Assembly (NCBI GenBank): GCA_040389065.1
Contig: JAZKAR010000025.1
Coordinates: forward strand, 1-64,000
Reading direction: 5' to 3'
From: JAZKAR01 sp040389065
GTDB lineage: Bacteria; Pseudomonadota; Gammaproteobacteria; Burkholderiales; Casimicrobiaceae
Length of the DNA stretch: 64,000 nt
Part shown: positions 24,058 to 32,868 of the stretch, piece by piece
Layout of the letters: each line of letters opens with the position of its first letter
How positions within the stretch are numbered: the stretch's first letter is position 1
The notes under the pieces: model-generated
Databases searched by the model: none
Told to the model about the DNA's origin: nothing
Seen by the model: only the letters and a program-made list of their open reading frames with translations
Made by a program: the position numbers and the translations under genes

Positions 24058-25350
24058 ATGAATAATTTTATCTTAGGTGGTGGAATTGCAGGCCTTGCAG
24101 CTTATAACCGTCTAAAAAAGCATGGCATAACTGCTAATATTCTTGAACGAAACTGTACGCTCGGTGGCCTAACTCGTTCTATTTATGTAGATAGATTTGT
24201 ATTTGACTACACAGGCCATTTTTTACATTTAGCTTCACTTAAACATCCTGATGAACTAGGGTTATTATCAACAGGAAAATGGAAAAAAATTTCACGCAAA
24301 GCCTTTTGCTATTCTCATGGAGTATTTATAGAAGCGCCTTTTCAATATAACTTAGCAAAGTTACCCAAATCTATAAGAAATGAATGCTTAAATTCTTTTT
24401 TAGAAGTATCTTCAAAACCCCAAAAAACGGTTTCAAAAAACTATCATTTACTTGATTATTTTCTTGATAATTTTGGGTCTGGTATTACTAACCATTTTTT
24501 AAAACCCTATAATGAAAAAATTCTAGCTACTGATCTTACTTCCATCAGTGCAAGTTCAATTAATCGATTTTTTCCATTACCTAAAAAAGACTTAATTGAG
24601 AAGGGAGCCTCCTTATTTAATCAGACTTCAGTAAATTTAGGATATAACTCAGAATTTTGGTATCCTGAAGAAAATGGAATTCAACAACTTATCAATAATA
24701 TGGCTCATTCTCACTCTTGTATTCCAGAAGAAGTAAAAAATATAGACCTTGAAAAAAGAATTATTACTACCAATAAAAGTGATTATAAATATAACAATAT
24801 TTTTTCTTCAATTCCTTTAGACCAAGTTTTAAGGATGTCTAAGCATTCAACATATCAAAATAATGAAACTTCGTTGAGTTATGCTTCGGTAAGAACGTAT
24901 CAGATAGGAATACGTTGTAAGTTACCTGATGATTTAAAAGATAAACATTGGATATATATTGCTGACCCTACTATACCCTTTCATAGAGTAGGAATTTACT
25001 CAAACTTCAATCATACGATGTCTCCTTCTGATTGCTATAACCTCTACGTAGAAGTCGGTATACATTGCAACACCCCCCAACAAACCATAAACATTATCGA
25101 TAATGATGTAATAAATTCTTTAGAAAATTTGGGCTGGGTTAAAAAAGAAAATATTGAAATATTAATTTCTCATACCATTGAGCATGGCTATGTTCATTTT
25201 AATCATGAGTGGATAAATGTTGTTCCTAAACACTTATCTTTTCTTGATAATCATAATTTTCATTGTATTGGAAGATATGGTTGCTGGGATTATATAGGTA
25301 TGGAAGATGGTGTCATTAATGCATGGAACACTGTTGATAAATATAATTAA
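24058..25350 (+). CDS. FAD-dependent amine oxidase / UDP-galactopyranose mutase-like protein
   Basis: This 430-residue protein opens with a Rossmann FAD motif, ILGGGIAGLAAYNRL, and ILERNCTLGGLTRS, the start shared by protoporphyrinogen oxidase-like and UDP-galactopyranose mutase-like proteins. YTGHFLHL and FLKPYNEKILATDL are further features of the sugar-linked group. The C-terminal IGRYGCWDYIGMEDGVINA is the second FAD-contact region. It has no membrane segment. A glycosyltransferase lies 108 bp downstream on the same strand, so a role in making or flipping a cell-surface sugar is inferred. The reaction is unknown. Confidence 0.8.
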   Translation: MNNFILGGGIAGLAAYNRLKKHGITANILERNCTLGGLTRSIYVDRFVFDYTGHFLHLASLKHPDELGLLSTGKWKKISRKAFCYSHGVFIEAPFQYNLAKLPKSIRNECLNSFLEVSSKPQKTVSKNYHLLDYFLDNFGSGITNHFLKPYNEKILATDLTSISASSINRFFPLPKKDLIEKGASLFNQTSVNLGYNSEFWYPEENGIQQLINNMAHSHSCIPEEVKNIDLEKRIITTNKSDYKYNNIFSSIPLDQVLRMSKHSTYQNNETSLSYASVRTYQIGIRCKLPDDLKDKHWIYIADPTIPFHRVGIYSNFNHTMSPSDCYNLYVEVGIHCNTPQQTINIIDNDVINSLENLGWVKKENIEILISHTIEHGYVHFNHEWINVVPKHLSFLDNHNFHCIGRYGCWDYIGMEDGVINAWNTVDKYN

Positions 25351-25458
25351 AGCGTTCAAATAAACATTATGCTATTTGTTGTAACTTTAAGAATAAGTTA
25401 TCGGAAATTTGTTTGATACAACAATTTTAAAAAAATAAATTATATTATAGGAATAGTA

Positions 25459-26505
25459 ATGTTAGAAAAAACCCACTATACAATTAGCATTAATATTAGA
25501 ACATTTAATGAAGAAGCCAAGATAGCAAGTGCAATTAAATCATCTCTAAAAGAGATTGAAGGGCTTGTAGGTGGCACTGGCGAAGTAATTATAGTTGATT
25601 CATTATCTACGGATAATACAGTTAATATAGCGCAACAGTTTCCGGTAAGAATTGTGCAATTTACACATCGAGAAGATTGCAATTGTGGTGCAGCAGTACA
25701 ATTAGGTTACCAGCATGCGAAAGGTGATTTTATTTATGTGTTAGATGGAGATATGGAGTTTGTTCCAGGCTTTATAAATATTGCACTCGAGAAGCTCTTG
25801 AATAACCCCACGCTGGCTGGTGTAGGTGGAATTATTAAAGATACACAGATTCTAACAATGGGCGATCGAATTAGAGCAAACCAGCTGTATAATTTTTCAA
25901 ATGATTATTTTGTTAATGAATTGGGCGGCGGCGGGTTATACCGCCGCTCAGCCATAGAATCGGTTGGCTATTTAGGCCATCAAGGTTTAAGAGCCTTTGA
26001 AGAAGCTGATTTAGGATTTCGTCTTACAGCGCAAGGTTGGAAAATGCTTCGTTTGGCCTGCCCTGCGGTTCTTCATACAGGGCACAATGAAAGCACATTT
26101 GAAATGTTTCGACGATTATGGCAAAATAAAAAAGCATTTGATTGCGGAACACTAGTTAAAATAGCTTTTGGTAAACCCTGGTTTACGCTAACGTTAAAAA
26201 AACAGTGGTATGTTTTTGTGTTGCCTGCCCTACTTATCATTTCTCTTATCGCTAGCGGTATACTATATAAACTAAATGAAAACGTATTTTCTTTTTTTAG
26301 CAGTATGTTTTTAATTTATTTTGGTTTATGGGGAATAATTTTTTTATTGATGTCATATCGTAAACATAGTTTAAAGCTAGGATTATTTTCTATCGTATCA
26401 TGGCATTACTCTAGTATTGCAGCAACGATAGGTATATTACAAAATTTAGCTGATCCTTACCGGTTAATACAGAGCCAAGAAATTTTATTTACTCAAGAAA
26501 AATAA
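25459..26505 (+). CDS. Family 2 glycosyltransferase with C-terminal membrane helices
   Basis: The first 230 residues form a GT-A domain: SINIRTFNEEAKI, then IIVDSLSTDNTV, the DxD-like VLDGDMEF and the acceptor-side GGGGLYRRSAIE ... RAFEEADLGFRL. Two or three transmembrane helices follow (about 250-330). The enzyme (348 residues) transfers a sugar from a nucleotide or lipid donor at the cytoplasmic face of the inner membrane. It pairs with the FAD protein upstream. Sugar and acceptor cannot be read. Confidence 0.92.
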   Translation: MLEKTHYTISINIRTFNEEAKIASAIKSSLKEIEGLVGGTGEVIIVDSLSTDNTVNIAQQFPVRIVQFTHREDCNCGAAVQLGYQHAKGDFIYVLDGDMEFVPGFINIALEKLLNNPTLAGVGGIIKDTQILTMGDRIRANQLYNFSNDYFVNELGGGGLYRRSAIESVGYLGHQGLRAFEEADLGFRLTAQGWKMLRLACPAVLHTGHNESTFEMFRRLWQNKKAFDCGTLVKIAFGKPWFTLTLKKQWYVFVLPALLIISLIASGILYKLNENVFSFFSSMFLIYFGLWGIIFLLMSYRKHSLKLGLFSIVSWHYSSIAATIGILQNLADPYRLIQSQEILFTQEK

Positions 26506-26822
26506 TTAAATAATTTTATTTGAATGACTTATTTCCATTATTTTTGGGATGGCTAATAAATCAATATAAAAATACTTCAAGACCTACGATTTTAGCCATC
26601 TGATATATTCTTTATATTAAGAAAACAAACTTAAGTAATAATACCATATAAAATTTATAATACCTATTCAAGGACCCTTTTATTTTTAAACACTAGCGAA
26701 TATTCAATTCGGAAAACATCATTAATTTAACATAAGTTAGATTATGCGACACTACATTATTTAATGAGGAATGCCTTTAAAGCGTTGTTTTATTCAATAG
26801 TAGCTTTGAGTGTAGTCATCAA
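26506..26822. other. Convergent intergenic region
   Basis: These 317 AT-rich bases lie between the glycosyltransferase and the convergent unknown gene. A 20-codon frame at 26764-26826 (MRNAFKALFYSIVALSVVIN) resembles a bare signal sequence but has no ribosome site or continuation, so it is not called. Confidence 0.4.
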
Positions 26823-27446
26823 TTAAGCAATTAGTTTCTTGATTACATCTTGATAATATAAAACGTGAGCATCGCTCCTGAAATGAATCTCATAGGCTTT
26901 ACCTGGCTGCTCACCGTTAAAATACTGTTCGACGATGAAAGAGTCGTAAGTTTGCGTCCACATTTGCCCGGGCATAGATTTTATTTCTAATATTAGCGTA
27001 TTGCCTTCTCGTTTAAATTCAACATTACCATGCCTAATACCACCTTCTAAAACAATACTGTTTTTATCATGATAAATTAGCTGCTTATGTTGTTGAGCAT
27101 TAATAGATGAAAAAAAACATTCTCTTAAATGAATATTTCTTTCATACATTGTTTGCTGAGAATTTTTCTTATAAACCCTAAATAAAGGAGGAATAATTTC
27201 AGGTTTATTATTATTTTTTACATCTTTATCTAATAAGGAAATTATTTTAAATAAAAGTACGCTGCTATTTTCAAAATCAATGATACGACCGTAATCAGTA
27301 ACAGGCCGATGCGCAGCAAGGCCATATACTTGCTTATAAAGGCTGGCATCGTTCGATATACTTTTATTGATTATTTTTTTATCAAATAGATGCTCTTCAT
27401 GGTCTTGAAGAGCATCTAACTGAGGATAATTTATTTTTACTGACAT
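26823..27446 (-). CDS. Unrecognised soluble protein
   Basis: This 207-residue protein has no signal peptide or membrane helix. The N-terminal half is mixed helical (LDALQDHEEHLFDKKIINKS; LFKIISLLDKDVK). The C-terminal half looks like antiparallel strands (HGNVEFKREGNTLILEIKSMPGQMWTQTYDSFIVEQY). I recognise no family. It is monocistronic, lying between the convergent glycosyltransferase and the end of gcvP. Codon use resembles its neighbours. Confidence 0.7.
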   Translation of the reverse strand: MSVKINYPQLDALQDHEEHLFDKKIINKSISNDASLYKQVYGLAAHRPVTDYGRIIDFENSSVLLFKIISLLDKDVKNNNKPEIIPPLFRVYKKNSQQTMYERNIHLRECFFSSINAQQHKQLIYHDKNSIVLEGGIRHGNVEFKREGNTLILEIKSMPGQMWTQTYDSFIVEQYFNGEQPGKAYEIHFRSDAHVLYYQDVIKKLIA

Positions 27447-27850
27447 TTACTATCCATCCTATATTGCTACGTATAGAACTTACATAAACTTACTCTTCTA
27501 ACACTATAATTAATATATCTAGTAATGCCTGTGAAGCTAGAATGCAATAATGTTGGTTCTATTTTATTAAACACATCAAAAAATAAAATTTTAAATATTT
27601 AAACTAACCCTATTAAACTTCAACACTAATACCTTTATTTCTTGGTTAACTTTAGATTAATTTAAACTATTCAGTTAATTTAAGATATTGAAAAAAAATA
27701 AGGCGCACAATAAAATGTGCGCCTAGTATCTAACGTGAGATACTTACTTCTTATAAAGAAGTTAATTGATTTATTCGTCAATTAACCAATTAAGTCAAGG
27801 GTTTATGCCTATCATTATTTTCATTCTAAAATGTAATGTTAAAAATGAAT
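27447..27850. other. Intergenic region downstream of gcvP
   Basis: These 404 bases hold the gcvP terminator hairpin (27689-27724) and otherwise AT-rich sequence upstream of the unknown gene. No other feature is seen. Confidence 0.5.
27689..27724 (-). terminator. Rho-independent terminator of the gcv operon
   Basis: AGGCGCAC (27701-27708) pairs with GTGCGCCT (27717-27724) around an 8-base loop. On the minus strand the stem is followed by TATTTTTTTTC. It lies 127 bp after the gcvP stop. Confidence 0.85.
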
Positions 27851-30775
27851 TTATTTCTCTGTTGGAGAATAGGTTAGTAAGGGCGGGCACGAACAAAATA
27901 CATTTCGATCTCCATACACATTATCTACTCGTCCTACTGGCGGCCAATATTTTGAATGGCGTAATGCTTCAATTGGATACGCTGCCTCTTCACGCGTATA
28001 GATATGATCCCACTGCGCACGCATCAAATACTCTGCCGTATGGGGTGCATTCACGAGAGGGTTATCTTTAAGTGTCCACTCCCCTTTTTCGACCTTTCTG
28101 ATTTCTTCACGAATAGCAATCATGGCATTAATGAAACGATCAAGCTCTTCTTTCGATTCACTTTCTGTCGGCTCTATCATAAGTGTTCCAGCAACAGGAA
28201 AAGACATCGTTGGGGCATGAAAGCCATAATCCATTAATCGCTTGGCTACATCTTCACCCGAAATACCGCTGGCGTCTTTTATTGGGCGTATATCAATAAT
28301 ACATTCGTGAGCAATATGACCGGTAGCACCTGTATAGAGAATAGGATACGCATCAGATAAACGTTTCGCTACATAGTTAGCATTTAAAATAGCAACTTGT
28401 GTAGCAGCCTTGAGGCCTTCTGCCCCCATCATGTAAATATACATCCATGAGATAGGCAAAATGCTGGCGCTTCCAAAAGGCGCGGCTGAAACTGCACCTG
28501 CAGGATGATCATCGGCATCCCATTCTAAGCGTTTAGGTAAAAAGCCTGCTAAATGCTCTTTTACTGCAATAGGCCCAACGCCCGGCCCGCCTCCACCATG
28601 AGGAATACAAAATGTTTTATGTAAATTTAAGTGAGATACGTCTGCCCCAAATTTACCAGGCGCTGCGACTCCAACCAACGCATTCATGTTGGCACCATCG
28701 AGATACACTTGCCCCCCATGCTGATGAATCAAGGCACATAAATCAACAATATGCTCTTCAAATACTCCATGTGTAGAAGGATATGTAATCATTAAAGCCG
28801 CTAAGTGCGTGCTATGCGCAATAACTTTAGTTTGGAAATCTTCGACATCAACATTACCCTGGCTATCGCATTTCACGACAACGACTTCTAACCCTAACAT
28901 ACCTGCTGTTGCAGGATTAGTACCATGGGCAGAACTTGGTATTAAAACTATATTACGTTGTGATTGGCCTATTGAGCGATGATACGCCAGAATAGCCTGT
29001 AAACCTGCGTATTCGCCCTGTGCGCCTGAGTTGGGCTGTAAAGAGACTGCATCATACCCAGTGCAGGCCACAAGCCAGTGCTCTAGCTCTGCAATCATCT
29101 GAATATAGCCTTGCACCTGATTTCGTGGCGCATAAGGATGAATATTTGAAAATGCTTCCCATGTTACCGGAATCATTTCTGAAGTTGCATTCAATTTCAT
29201 CGTACATGAACCTAATGGAATCATTGTACGGTCTAGCGCTAAATCTTTATCAGCTAGCTCACGTAAATAACGCAGCAATGCAGTTTCAGAATGGTAACGG
29301 CGAAAGGTTTCATGCGTTAAAAACACTGATTCGCGTACTAGGCTTTCTGGATAGCATATATTTGCACATTCAAACCAATCAGCCGCTTTGAAGCGAGGGG
29401 CATTATTACTTAAAATACTCCATAATTGATCAATATCTGCTAAGGTTGTTGTTTCATCAAGCGATATGCTTACAGAGCTATTATTTAAACGTCGTATATT
29501 AATTTCTGCTTTTTCGCTGCGATGAATCACCTCTTCGGTGTCATCACCTGTTTCTAAACAAACGGTATCAAAAAAGTAATCATGCTTAATGTTAATACCT
29601 AATTCGCGCGCACCTGCCGCTAATACCGCAGCTAACCGATGAACCCTATTTGCAATTCTTTTTAAACCTTCAGCGCCATGATAGACCGCATACATAGAAG
29701 CAATTACGGCTAGCAGCACTTGAGCAGTACAAATGTTACTCGTAGCTTTTTCGCGGCGAATATGTTGCTCACGTGTTTGTAACGTAAGGCGATACGCGGG
29801 ACGGCCATGAGAATCAATAGAAACCCCCACTAGCCTACCCGGCAAATGACGTTTGAGCGCATCTTTACAGCTCATATAAGCAGCATGAGGGCCGCCAAAC
29901 CCCATGGGCACTCCAAAACGTTGTGTGGTTCCTACTGCAATATCTGCCCCTAATTCACCAGGGGGAGTCAGTAATGTTAAGGCAAGTAAATCAGCAGCAA
30001 GAATGACCGTGATTTTTTTAAGTTTTAGATCGGTAATTAAACAGCGATCATCACTTAACGCTCCATCTGTTGCAGGATATTGCAAGAGTACGCCAAATAG
30101 ATTGTCATGATTTAACGCATTGTTAGCGGCATCGATCACTAACTCTACACCCAAACCTGCTGCTCGAGTTTTGAGAACTTCAAGTGTTTGAGGATGGCAT
30201 TCTTTTGCTGCAAAAAAACAATTAGCAGAGGAAAGTGCGCGGGTTCTAAGTGCAACCCCCATTGCTTCGGCAGCAGCAGTGGCTTCATCTAATAAAGAGG
30301 CATTCGCAACATCTAAGCCTGTTAAATCGTTAATCATTGTTTGGTAGTTAATGAGCGCTTCTAAACGCCCTTGAGAAATTTCAGGCTGATACGGCGTATA
30401 TGCTGTGTACCAGGCTGGATTTTCAAGAATATTTCTTAAAATTACACCTGGGGTGTAAGTACCGTAGTATCCTCGGCCAATAAAATTTTTGAAGACTTTA
30501 TTACGGTTTGCTCGTTCTTTTAATGCCTTTAAGGCATTCTCTTCTGTTTGTGCTCCCGCTAAATCAAGCGGACGATTCATTTGAATTACGGTAGGTACAA
30601 TGTTTGAGATTAATGCTTCTAAGTTTTCATAGCCTAATACCTTTAGCATTTCCTGCTGATCATTTTCAGAAGGCCCAATATGACGCACCACAAATGCATC
30701 ATTAGGCGCTAATTGCGAAAATGAAAAATGTTCTGTACCTGCTTGCCCTATTAATTGCCCCATCAACTCACCCAT
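27851..30775 (-). CDS. gcvP: Glycine dehydrogenase (decarboxylating), P-protein
   Basis: This 974-residue, full-length homodimer-type P-protein is PLP-dependent and decarboxylates glycine, passing the aminomethyl group to lipoyl-GcvH. The N-terminal half carries FVVRHIGPSENDQ and the C-terminal half has the PLP-lysine motif HLNLHKTFCIPHGGGGPG. I take the ATG at 30775 (MGELMGQLIG) because homologues begin shortly before the RHIGPS segment. A GTG at 30817 would add 14 unlikely residues. It is the last gene of gcvT-gcvH-gcvP, separated from gcvH by a palindromic element, so its translation or mRNA level may be set apart from gcvTH. Confidence 0.97.
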   Translation of the reverse strand: MGELMGQLIGQAGTEHFSFSQLAPNDAFVVRHIGPSENDQQEMLKVLGYENLEALISNIVPTVIQMNRPLDLAGAQTEENALKALKERANRNKVFKNFIGRGYYGTYTPGVILRNILENPAWYTAYTPYQPEISQGRLEALINYQTMINDLTGLDVANASLLDEATAAAEAMGVALRTRALSSANCFFAAKECHPQTLEVLKTRAAGLGVELVIDAANNALNHDNLFGVLLQYPATDGALSDDRCLITDLKLKKITVILAADLLALTLLTPPGELGADIAVGTTQRFGVPMGFGGPHAAYMSCKDALKRHLPGRLVGVSIDSHGRPAYRLTLQTREQHIRREKATSNICTAQVLLAVIASMYAVYHGAEGLKRIANRVHRLAAVLAAGARELGINIKHDYFFDTVCLETGDDTEEVIHRSEKAEINIRRLNNSSVSISLDETTTLADIDQLWSILSNNAPRFKAADWFECANICYPESLVRESVFLTHETFRRYHSETALLRYLRELADKDLALDRTMIPLGSCTMKLNATSEMIPVTWEAFSNIHPYAPRNQVQGYIQMIAELEHWLVACTGYDAVSLQPNSGAQGEYAGLQAILAYHRSIGQSQRNIVLIPSSAHGTNPATAGMLGLEVVVVKCDSQGNVDVEDFQTKVIAHSTHLAALMITYPSTHGVFEEHIVDLCALIHQHGGQVYLDGANMNALVGVAAPGKFGADVSHLNLHKTFCIPHGGGGPGVGPIAVKEHLAGFLPKRLEWDADDHPAGAVSAAPFGSASILPISWMYIYMMGAEGLKAATQVAILNANYVAKRLSDAYPILYTGATGHIAHECIIDIRPIKDASGISGEDVAKRLMDYGFHAPTMSFPVAGTLMIEPTESESKEELDRFINAMIAIREEIRKVEKGEWTLKDNPLVNAPHTAEYLMRAQWDHIYTREEAAYPIEALRHSKYWPPVGRVDNVYGDRNVFCSCPPLLTYSPTEK

Positions 30776-30871
30776 TGCCCCAAAACAATACTTAAGGGGC
30801 AGTCTTATTGAGCACACAGCTGCAATTGAACTGCCCTACTTTTCCAACCTGACGTTCAAATTTAATAATTA

Positions 30872-30990
30872 TAGAAGTTACGCAGTTCGGTTCTATCTAG
30901 GCATAGCAACACAGACAGTACAATCAGTACGGCAAGTTGCTATAACACGGGGTGTCCCACACCGATAGAACCCAACTGCGTAACTTCTAA
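30872..30990 (+). repeat. Palindromic element, arm type A, copy 5, inside the gcv operon (119 bp)
   Basis: Arms TAGAAGTTACGCAGTTCGGT and CCCAACTGCGTAACTTCTAA are almost perfect inverted repeats. The core GCAACACAGACAGTACAATC ... CAGTACGGCAAGTTGCTAT has an internal stem (ATAGCAAC/GTTGCTAT). It sits between gcvH (stop 31017) and gcvP (start 30775), so the operon mRNA must contain its hairpin. Confidence 0.9.
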
Positions 30991-31016
30991 ATCAATATTA
31001 GATAAACTTCAGTTCA

Positions 31017-31403
31017 TTAATTACTTGCATCTACCACAGCTTGATAGCCTGCTGCATCTAGTAAACCTTCAAATTGTGCAGGATCATTAGGTTTAATTTT
31101 AAATAACCATGCACTATAGGCATCTTCATTTACCTGTTCAGGATGGTCAACCACAGCCTGATTCACGGTAATCACTTCTCCACCCACCGGAGCATATACA
31201 TCTGCCGCCGCTTTCACAGACTCAACCACTGCACAATCTTGCGTAGCTTTTACTGTGCGCCCTACTTCAGGTAATTGAATAAATACTAAATCACCTAAAA
31301 CTTCTTGAGCGTGATCAGATATACCTACTGTTAAGGTTCCATCAGCTTCTTTTCTTACCCATTCGTGTGAGGGGGCATACCGCAATTGACTGGGTATATT
31401 CAT
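31017..31403 (-). CDS. gcvH: Glycine cleavage H-protein
   Basis: This 128-residue lipoyl carrier has its lipoylated lysine in the motif VVESVKAAADVYAP. It begins MNIPSQLRYAPSHEWV, the family start. The ATG at 31403 has GGAG nine bases upstream; an ATG at 31418 would contain that site inside the coding sequence. It carries the aminomethyl group from GcvP to GcvT in the cytoplasm. It lies 48 bp after gcvT. Confidence 0.97.
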   Translation of the reverse strand: MNIPSQLRYAPSHEWVRKEADGTLTVGISDHAQEVLGDLVFIQLPEVGRTVKATQDCAVVESVKAAADVYAPVGGEVITVNQAVVDHPEQVNEDAYSAWLFKIKPNDPAQFEGLLDAAGYQAVVDASN

Positions 31404-31451
31404 GAGGAGAATCTCCATTCTTCAAAAAATAAAATCAATATAAACTTAGTG

Positions 31452-32540
31452 TTAACACACATCAATAAGTGCTTTTCCATTGCGCACAAAAGGGAATTTT
31501 ACAATACGCGCTTCAATTTCTGCATCACGAATTAACACATGTACAGAATCGCCAATTTTCACCTGATGAGGAAGACGCGCAAGGGCTACTGAGCGGCGTA
31601 AGGTAGGAGAAAAGGTGCCGCTAGTAATTTCGCCTACTCCATAAGGCGTATTTACTTTTTGATGCGCCCGCATAATGCCTTTACCTATTAATAACAATCC
31701 TACCAATTGTTCTTCTGGCTTTTCGGCCTCTAGTGCTTCACGACCAATAAAAGCTCTATCGCTTTTTAAATCAAGCGTCCATGATAAGCCCGATGCATCA
31801 GGGCGCGTTGTTTCATCCATATCTTGACCATATAAATTCATACCAGCTTCAAGACGCAAAGTATCACGAGAGCCTAAACCGCAAGGATGAGCACCACATG
31901 CCATTAACTGATCTGCAGCTTCAACTACCTTGTTATCTGGCAGCATGATTTCAAAGCCATCTTCACCTGTATAACCGGTACGAGCAATCATGCCATCGCC
32001 TAAAAATGCTGCGCTAAATGGTTTTAGATTTTCTGTTTCTGCTTTTATTCCGCCAAACGCCTTCCAGACGATTTCACGAGCCAGAGGCCCTTGAACGGCT
32101 AGCAATGAAACATCTGAACGTACCTCTACTGAGGGTGCCTGTGAAAATTCAGCGCATTGAGCTTGAATCCAGGCAATATCTTTAGCTGCTGTTCCTGCAT
32201 TTACAACGAGACGAAAGTGGGTATCACTTATAAAATACACAATCAAATCGTCAATCACCCCTGCTTGAGGGTTTAACATACAACTATAGAGTGCTTTACC
32301 GGGTACCGTAAGTTTTGCTACATCATTAGCAAGTAAGTAACGTAAAAAGGCACGTGTATTTTCTCCATGAAGATCGATGACTTGCATATGCGACACATCG
32401 AACAACCCTGCTTCCTGACGAACAAACGTATGCTCATCCATTTGCGACCCATAATGCAGGGGCATTGACCACCCGCCAAAATCTACCATTTTTGCACCAT
32501 GAGCTACATGCCAGGCATGCAAGGGGGTTTCACGCAACAT
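31452..32540 (-). CDS. gcvT: Aminomethyltransferase, glycine cleavage T-protein
   Basis: This 362-residue, tetrahydrofolate-dependent enzyme shows MVDFGGWSMPLHYG, GLFDVSHMQ, ARTGYTGEDGFEI, GLGSRDTLRLEAGMNLYGQD and the C-terminal ITSGTFSPTLRRSVALA, all standard. The ATG at 32540 (MLRETPLHAWH) has GAGGAG at good spacing; an upstream ATG pair would place that site inside the gene. It is the first gene of the gcv operon. I looked for a glycine riboswitch in the 286 bases upstream and saw none, which is unusual because many gcv operons have one. Confidence 0.97.
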   Translation of the reverse strand: MLRETPLHAWHVAHGAKMVDFGGWSMPLHYGSQMDEHTFVRQEAGLFDVSHMQVIDLHGENTRAFLRYLLANDVAKLTVPGKALYSCMLNPQAGVIDDLIVYFISDTHFRLVVNAGTAAKDIAWIQAQCAEFSQAPSVEVRSDVSLLAVQGPLAREIVWKAFGGIKAETENLKPFSAAFLGDGMIARTGYTGEDGFEIMLPDNKVVEAADQLMACGAHPCGLGSRDTLRLEAGMNLYGQDMDETTRPDASGLSWTLDLKSDRAFIGREALEAEKPEEQLVGLLLIGKGIMRAHQKVNTPYGVGEITSGTFSPTLRRSVALARLPHQVKIGDSVHVLIRDAEIEARIVKFPFVRNGKALIDVC

Positions 32541-32868
32541 ACAGACTCCTCTCATCAACTTTATAATGAATTGCTGCTATTGTAACGCTTTTAAAAGAGC
32601 ATGAAAGGACTTGAAGATCTAATCGCTTATAAATTTCATGACGAACTTGCCGTACTTTAAAGCAGTCGCTGTGAAACAGTATCTGCTTTATGCATAATTA
32701 TCTTATCGATCGTTAAGGCTTAGCAGCATTCGCACGCATACTATTGCGCTATAAACCTAGCTATAAAAGCTTGTAGAAGTTTTGTGTAAGTCTTAATAGC
32801 CAATGTATGGCATGCTGTAAGTTCTCGTGCTTATAATTTATCTACTTTTAAGGTATTTACATCCTTGT

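Noticed and set aside
26764..26826. 20-codon frame resembling a signal sequence
   Set aside because: Too short, no continuation of a mature protein and no ribosome site; could be chance.
32640..32720. AACTTGCCGTACT stretch upstream of gcvT resembling the reversed core of the palindromic family
   Set aside because: Only about 13 bases match and no arms are visible; at most an ancient remnant.
32541..32826. Glycine riboswitch in the gcvT leader
   Set aside because: None of the conserved glycine aptamer segments could be found on the minus strand.
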